From Dipteris shenzhenensis (taxonomy: Eukaryota; Polypodiophyta; Polypodiopsida; Gleicheniales): DNA of 64,000 nucleotides. Shown here in pieces: positions 59,041-64,000 of the stretch. Each line of letters begins with the position of its first letter. The stretch's first letter is position 1. The DNA lies in the NCBI GenBank assembly GCA_047967505.1, contig CM106541.1, one strand, 5' to 3'. The notes beneath the pieces were generated by a model, which worked only from the letters and a program-made list of their open reading frames with translations, did not search any database and was not told where the DNA came from. A program made the translations under genes and the position numbers.

Positions 59041-60500
59041 CAAACAATTCATAGGATCCTTAACAGGCTGGAAGAATCCAAAGGTCTTCAATGGCATGTG
59101 AGTTTCGTAATAGTAGAGGGAAGGCATTGAACCCTACCCTCCGTGGAAGAAACCCTACGGTTGTCTGGCCGCTGCCCTGAGCACAGAGTGAAAAGTAATT
59201 TTCAATCGGCACGAAAGGCTTCTGATTTGTGCACAACAAGATAACGAGCACTGATATGGCAAATTAGTACTCAAAAGCGAGTCGTGCAGACAGGAAGGTG
59301 GAAGGAGAAAAGCATCAGAGACTGGGATAGCTTGCAGATCGGATGCAAGAAAGACGAAAGAGTCTGTATGCATTGCTATAACTCAGAACTTTCATAGATA
59401 TGTAAGCTGCTTTGCATTGTAACTTAAACCCTGACTAAAAAGCAGTATACATAGCTATAACTTAAACCCTAACTATCTTTCCACCAAGCCCTAAAAGAAC
59501 TTTGGGCCGCTTTCCCCCAAGCCCTAAAGACCTTCTGTAGAGAGCGTTCACGCGTTGCATAGAGTTTCTAGGACAAGTTCTGCTAGGCATCCTCTCAAGG
59601 TTTTCGACATCTTTTGTGGGAGATGCAGGGGAATACTGGATTTCGATTGCTGCAGATCAAGCTACATATGCGGAGTTCCTACTCTCAAGGCTAACATCGC
59701 CAAAAACCTTGATGTTAGCCTTGAAAATAGGAGCTCCTTGAAATCTGCAGATCTTTACGGAATCATCAAAATATAAGGGGTTATATGAGTTACCTAATAG
59801 GCCACCCCAACATGGCCTATATAATGATAGTTCGTGTAGCCCATCAAAATTCACTTTCTATCACCCTGGTATTCGCTAAGCATACAGCCTCTGTCCTCTA
59901 CTATTTGCAGCATGCTCTTGAAGCCTCTTTATTGAAGCATACGGCTTGGAAGCAGTTGCCATCTATCGAACCAACTAATTATACAATTTTCTTCTCCATA
60001 CTATTTTCCTCTCCTCGTCTACAAAGATCTTGTTGTCTATATTACACGTTGTATTTTCTTATATCTCTCTCTCTCTCCCTCCCCCCCCACTCTCTCTTTA
60101 TGCTTCGTCTCTCTCCCCAAATGATGCATCATTCTTCTGAAATCAAGACACCACTTAAAGAAACAAAAATATAAATTATTATCAAGTTAGGTGGACAAGA
60201 TACAACGATACACATACACAAATGCATGTAAGTACTCTCTTCTACTATATTGATAAATGAGTACTTTTATACACAAAGACGAAAGCAAACAAAAAAAATT
60301 TATGTGCTAAGCTATTAAAAAGTAATTTCAGCTTAAAACTAAAACTTGTGAACCAAGTCTTCCTAAAAACATGTAATAATTAAATTAGGCTTATTTTTTG
60401 GAAAAAATTACAAGTAGAAATTGAAGAAGAATTCAATTCTTCAACGTAGTGTTCCTTGTTTTTTTTTTAAAATCTAATAATTCAAGGAAAAGATGGATAT
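59041..60500. other. Low-copy-looking DNA without a recognisable gene
   Basis: GC content is higher than the surroundings at 58.9-59.9 kb and stops are less frequent. Short open frames (59060-59251 and 59155-59373 minus, 59555-59776 plus, 59785-60174 plus) have no motif I can name. Telomere-like words (AAACCCTAA type) near 59425-59530 occur singly, not in arrays. It contains the stem-loop at 59650-59752 and a pyrimidine tract near 60063-60100. Confidence 0.4.
59650..59752. repeat. Candidate stem-loop, arms about 40-48 bases
   Basis: TCAAGGCTAACATC (59685-59698) and its exact reverse complement (59711-59724) flank a 12-base loop. The pairing extends outward through GGAG-TTCCTA against TAGGAGCTCC and again through CTGCAGAT against ATCTGCAG, with a bulge. 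Could be a foldback element or a non-coding RNA hairpin. Confidence 0.6.
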
Positions 60501-60511
60501 ATTATCCTCTC

Positions 60512-60690
60512 TTTTTTTTGGGTGTGTTGTATTGAAATTGGATGTGCCAAGAGCGCCCCCATACGGGGTGACTAATATAAATCTTGAGCTACCCTTGGGG
60601 CTTGAACTCAGGACCGGCACACATATATACCCACATGTTTTAACTCCTTAGAGTTTTAGACCAAGCAGCTAGATCGTGTGGGTGTGTATG
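60512..60690 (-). mobile_element. Candidate tRNA-derived SINE, minus strand
   Basis: On the minus strand an A-box-like TAGCTGCTTGGT (60660-60671) is followed about 50 bases later by a B-box-like GAGTTCAAGCCCC (60597-60609). About 75 bases of body come next and an A tract (plus-strand T tract 60512-60519) ends it. This is the layout of tRNA-headed SINEs. Size of about 180 bp fits. No target-site duplication was recognised. A 26-bp inverted repeat (60610-60637 with 60675-60700) overlaps the head. Confidence 0.5.
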
Positions 60691-61229
60691 TGCCGGTCCT
60701 AAGGTGAAGCTCGGATCTAATTTGAGTACATATAAAGTTTTTGGCCTTGCAAAGTGTCTTAGGGAAGGGTGGGAATTTTGGGGGGTGGGTTGGGAAAAGG
60801 GGGCGTTTATGTGTGTTTGGTGAGTGTGACTTGGTTAGTGGAGGTGTTAGGGTTAGCCGAGGTGGTTAGGTTTAGGTTAGGTGGTGCATAGTATTCCACG
60901 CAATGTTTTGCATCAAATAACATGGAGCGTGGCTGATTATTAAAGAAAGAGGGTACGGTAGATAACTCCATCAAAAACAAAGTGTCTCCCAGAAAAAGTT
61001 TGGAGTTGCACGTGAGTTGGGGATAATATATCTGGTAGATAAGTGAAGAGGTTGAAAGTGTCTAATGGGTACAAGGCATTGAAAGATTCTAATTTGAGTG
61101 ACGTCATTAAGGAGATGGGATAATGAACCGATGTTTTGAATGCTTTGTATGAGTTGCTCATAGGCAGATATTATACGTTAGATTTGTTAAATTATATCTT
61201 TTCCTTTTTTTTTTTTTAAATATTCTAAA

Positions 61230-61391
61230 TTACGACATACCATGTTAGATTTAAATTGCAAGAAAGATTTAGTGCAGTGTAGCTTTGTTTAGCCACTTCA
61301 CATGAATTCTTTTACAACATACCACGTAAGAAATGAATTGCGAGAAAGATTTAGTGGAGTATAGCTTTGTTTAGCCACTTCTCTTGACTTC
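61230..61391. repeat. Two tandem copies of an ~81-bp unit
   Basis: ACATACCA(T/C)GT, AATTGC(A/G)AGAAAGATTTAGT and TAGCTTTGTTTAGCCACTTC occur in order in both copies. Confidence 0.92.
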
Positions 61392-61618
61392 GGCAAACGA
61401 AGACTTCCAATTGAGCCTTTGAACTATATGACAGGATTATCGTATTATTTGCAAGAATGCCTAGCAAAATGACCCTACTAATGAGTCCTCAAAGTCAAAC
61501 TTGATTAAAGTTAGAGAGAAGAAGACAACAGTGTAGAAAGAGAAGAAGGAAGGTCATAGCTAAGCCTTGGTCTTATAACACAACAACACAAAGCAACTAT
61601 AAACGTGCAAAATAGCGG

Positions 61619-61855
61619 GTGCATCTATAGGCGTTGCTTGAATAGAGAAATTACGGACGCGTCTAATCGCACGTCTAATAACTCGTCTATTTGCGCATAT
61701 ATTAACACATCTATTTGCGCGTCTACACTAAGAAAATATGGGCCCATCTAACATTGCATTCATCAGCATGTCTATTTGCACGTGTATTAGCACGTCTATT
61801 AGCGCGTTTACACTGAGACTTAGATGCGTATTTAGACGCATATTTAGACACAAAA
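61619..61855. repeat. Subterminal-type repeats (CGTCTATT), probable CACTA end
   Basis: The words CGTCTAAT, CGTCTATT, CATCTATTTGCGC, GCGCGTCTAC, TGTCTATTTGCACG and CGTCTATTAGCGCG recur about every 15-25 bp, and in inverted form (TAGACGCAT) near 61841. Clusters of short direct and inverted motifs near the ends are a feature of CACTA elements. They lie just past the 3' end of the transposase gene. CACTAAGAAAATATGGG inside the cluster (about 61726) begins like a CACTA terminus, but no clear end could be fixed. Confidence 0.55.
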
Positions 61856-62040
61856 CAGAGAATACAGAAAGTGAGATTTTGATGTGCATCATTGCTTTCC
61901 AAACATTGCCCATGATTACCAAAGCACATAATTTTAACAAAAACATCAATGCTTTTTTGCAAGCCCACATATACAAGAATTAAGTGAGGTGAGGAGAATG
62001 AGACAATATGTAAAATAGTTTTGCCAATATCAATGATGGG

Positions 62041-62400
62041 CTATGATTCAATCTCATCCTCAATGAGATCAACCCTTGCCAAACTATCTACTTCAAAATC
62101 CAAACAAGTGTTTAGATCTACAAATACATTCAACCCACTACTACTTGTGCTACTCATGTGCTCATCGAAATTAGCATCACCAATGGTAGGCTCATCCTCA
62201 CGGGTAATGGCCTCAATATCTGTATCTCCTATCTCATGGTCATCCTCCTCTCTCGTATCACGGTCATCATCACATTCATGGCCATGATCATCCTCCATAC
62301 ACTCCATATTAGTAAATGTACTATACATCACTTTGGAATGTGGCATAATAGGTATGACATGCCACCATCTATTATTATCCACCATTGGTTGATAGACAAC
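62041..62400 (-). other. CACTA transposase last exon
   Basis: Acceptor AATTAG precedes GTTGTCTATCAACC. The frame is open for about 119 codons, rich in D and E, and ends at TAG (62041-62043). Confidence 0.8.
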
Positions 62401-62483
62401 CTAATTCAAACACAAATACAATCATGTTATTTTCCTTGCATCAAATATTTAAAAGCGAGTATTTTTATATGTATGCAAAGTAC

Positions 62484-62819
62484 CTGTTCACATTGTTGCG
62501 GTAGTACTAGTGTGTCCTTCCTACTTTGCTAAAACTTTGTGGAGTCAATAGTTACAAAGCCACTTGCATGGCGTTTGATTGTTGTATTAGGGCCTCTTTC
62601 CACCACGTCCTTAAACCACTTTACATCCAAAACATACACAAAGAAGCGTCGAAAGTCAAGCTTAATAATATCTTGGATTATGCCACAATAATCATCCATG
62701 GCTCCATTGGCTCCCTCAAAGCTAGCAATGACGCCGCAATCTTGTGTGTTTCTCTTATCATTAATCCGTTGTGTTCGAAAATGCTTTCCCTCACACCATA
62801 TAGCATTGAACATAGTGCG
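62484..62819 (-). other. CACTA transposase exon with DUF4216-like part
   Basis: Acceptor GGTGTAG precedes CGCACTATG. The exon ends GAACAG before GTACTT. The in-frame TAG at 62529-62531 interrupts it 15 codons before the end. Confidence 0.8.
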
Positions 62820-62901
62820 CTACACCAAGAAAAAATCAATTAAATAAGAAATCTAAATTATTGAAAGCTCCTAAATTATGCATAACATTCTATATACCGA
62901 C

Positions 62902-63542
62902 CTTACTCATGCATCCCCTAGCATACTCCCATTCTTCCATTGTGATGTGCATCCCCTCGTCTTTCTCTACTTTCTCCATTTCATCAAGTAGCCAATCCAC
63001 ATGAATATCCTTTGGAAGTGCTCTTAGATACTGAGGGTATAGCACACGAGATCCGTGGTGTGTACGAAAGAGGGCCCTTTCTTTTTGTCTTCTTGCCTTT
63101 GCATCCTCGTATCTTGTCACCCATCTTTTCATCACGTCACTATTAAGCACACAATAGAGGTTGATACTATTATGCAACTCCGTGTCTATTACTTTGTTGT
63201 GTCCTTTCCCTTGAGGCACAATAGAGGTCATCCTTAGGTCTTCATCATCTCTCCATCGTCGTGGGAGAGAGCTATCCACATCAACAAGAAAATCAGAAAT
63301 CGAGTCTTGCATTTTGTCTCACGAAACCCTTCAAGGTCTTCATGAAGCGCTCGAGGAAGAACAACCATCATGCATGTATAGTACTACATATAGCAATCTC
63401 ATCCACCAAATGCACTATGAGATGTAGTTGGCTTATGAGAATAGAACGTGGAAATGTCTCCTCCACTAAACAAACCACCTCCACTGACATAACTCGAGCA
63501 TTCTCAAGCATGGTGGGATCTATTTCCTTTGAGCTCACATAT
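62902..63542 (-). other. CACTA transposase exon with stop and frameshift
   Basis: Starts after TTTCTAG. Contains the DUF4218-like part, an in-frame TGA at 63368-63370 directly before WLFFLERFMKTLKGF, then a shift into the frame opening at 63312. The donor AAG/GTCGGT near 62902 is weak. Confidence 0.75.
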
Positions 63543-63630
63543 CTAGAAATGAAAAAGTACACCATATTAGCAATATGAACACCTTGCATGGAGCATCGAT
63601 ACGCATCATATTTTGTATCATGTAGAGTAC

Positions 63631-63710
63631 CTTATAAGCTTGCCCATCTTGTAAATACAATCTTTCACGTCCTTCGATGCACTACATGAAATGCTAGAAG
63701 GTAGTATGAA
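63631..63710 (-). other. CACTA transposase 80-base exon
   Basis: Bounded by GGTTCAG upstream and GTACTC downstream on the minus strand. Joining gives MLQ then FILPSS, and LIR then YVSSKE, with all phases consistent. Confidence 0.8.
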
Positions 63711-63802
63711 CTGAACCCACGAGGAGGTGGTTGATTAGTTGCTTATAATTATTCACTCACAAATTTGAAAGGAAAAAGATATTATGCACATAAAATACTT
63801 AC

Positions 63803-64000
63803 TTGGAGCATCTTGTGCCAATCATGAGATTTCAAGCCATATAATTGCTCTACACCTCTTTTCTTGCTCTTTGTAAAGGCTCCCTTCAAACACCTCATGC
63901 ATCCAGTGGGAGTATGAATTGTAGTAATAGCGCGCTTCATCGCCGCCATCTCTAGCTTTGATAACCTCCACGGTGCACGAGGTAAAAAAACACGCCCATT
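63803..64000 (-). other. CACTA transposase exon (window edge)
   Basis: Open on the minus strand. LYGLKSHDWHKMLQ corresponds to the LKSHDCHVLMQ segment of TNP2-type transposases. The exon ends CTCCAA followed by GTAAGT (donor at 63797-63802). Confidence 0.85.

Larger units (their letters stand above)
62041..64000 (-). pseudogene. CACTA (En/Spm) transposase gene, 3' part, cut by the window edge
   Basis: Minus-strand exons read across plausible GT-AG introns. 64000-63803: TTIHTPTG, GLKSHDWHKMLQ. 63710-63631: FILPSSISCSASKDVKD. 63542 to about 62902: MLENARVMSVEVVCLVEETF and LHLIVHLVDEI (DUF4218 region), then LYCVLNSDVMKRWVTRYED and YLRALPKDIHVDWLLDEM. 62819-62484: NTQDCGVIASFE and MDDYCGIIQDIIKLDF (DUF4216 region). 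62400-62041: an acidic tail ending in EDEIES and a TAG. Junction phases agree at each join. It is damaged by TGA at 63368-63370, a frameshift near 63320 and TAG at 62529-62531. The N-terminal catalytic half lies beyond 64000. The protein would cut and move CACTA elements. Confidence 0.85.

Noticed and set aside
59425-59530. Telomere-like AAACCCTAA words
   Set aside because: Only scattered single words, no tandem array.
61723-61983. Open frames on both strands of about 81 codons
   Set aside because: They cover the CGTCTATT motif cluster and show no protein family.

Overview
This window looks like nuclear DNA of a land plant with a large, repeat-rich genome. Evidence for a plant nucleus: L1-type plant LINEs, Ty3 gag-pol remnants, small LTR elements primed by initiator-Met tRNA, a CACTA (En/Spm) transposase gene with introns, and an eukaryotic tRNA-Ile(AAU) gene. 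Very low gene density would fit a gymnosperm, fern or lycophyte; that placement is inference. No intact, expressed-looking host protein gene was found. Almost every recognisable coding stretch is a decayed transposon gene with stops and frameshifts. The only gene that looks functional is one tRNA-Ile.

Layout. 1-2.8 kb: no gene recognised. 2.8-7.0 kb: plus-strand LINE, rearranged by copies of its own 5' segment inserted in the reverse transcriptase. 9.6-11.5 kb: Ty3 RNase H and integrase remnant. 12.3 kb: minisatellite. 14.6 kb: gag zinc-knuckle scrap. 16.5-18.0 kb: complete but dead protein-kinase-like gene. 18.1-21.7 kb: copy 1 of a ~3.6 kb segmental duplication (5' half of a LINE plus a decayed tRNA-Ile). 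21.8-22.4 kb: decayed coiled-coil ORF. 22.8-24.5 kb: ~180-bp satellite in which each unit carries a long palindrome. 26.4-28.2 kb: short non-autonomous LTR retrotransposon with 5-bp target-site duplication, primer site and polypurine tract. 29.2 kb: Ty3 protease scrap. 30.0-30.6 kb: 320-bp tandem duplication. 30.75-36.3 kb: long minus-strand LINE with poly-A and a perfect 11-bp target-site duplication. 33.5-37.1 kb: copy 2 of the segmental duplication, with an intact tRNA-Ile.

38.4-40.6 and 52.0-53.8 kb: two related minus-strand short LTR elements. 43.0-47.0 kb: a long direct-repeat pair of unknown class. 47.1-51.8 kb: LTR, gag and protease remnants plus one isolated LTR. 54-62 kb: minisatellites, inverted repeats, a long (TTC)n tract, a candidate tRNA-derived SINE and a candidate stem-loop. 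61.6-64.0 kb: 3' end of a CACTA element whose transposase exons can be joined across four introns, running off the window edge.

The parts do not form an operon or pathway. They record nested insertion, tandem amplification, segmental duplication and C-to-T type decay. The most notable items are the kinase-like pseudogene, the hairpin satellite, the LINE/tRNA segmental duplication and the family of short LTR elements. All calls come from reading the sequence; no database search was run.
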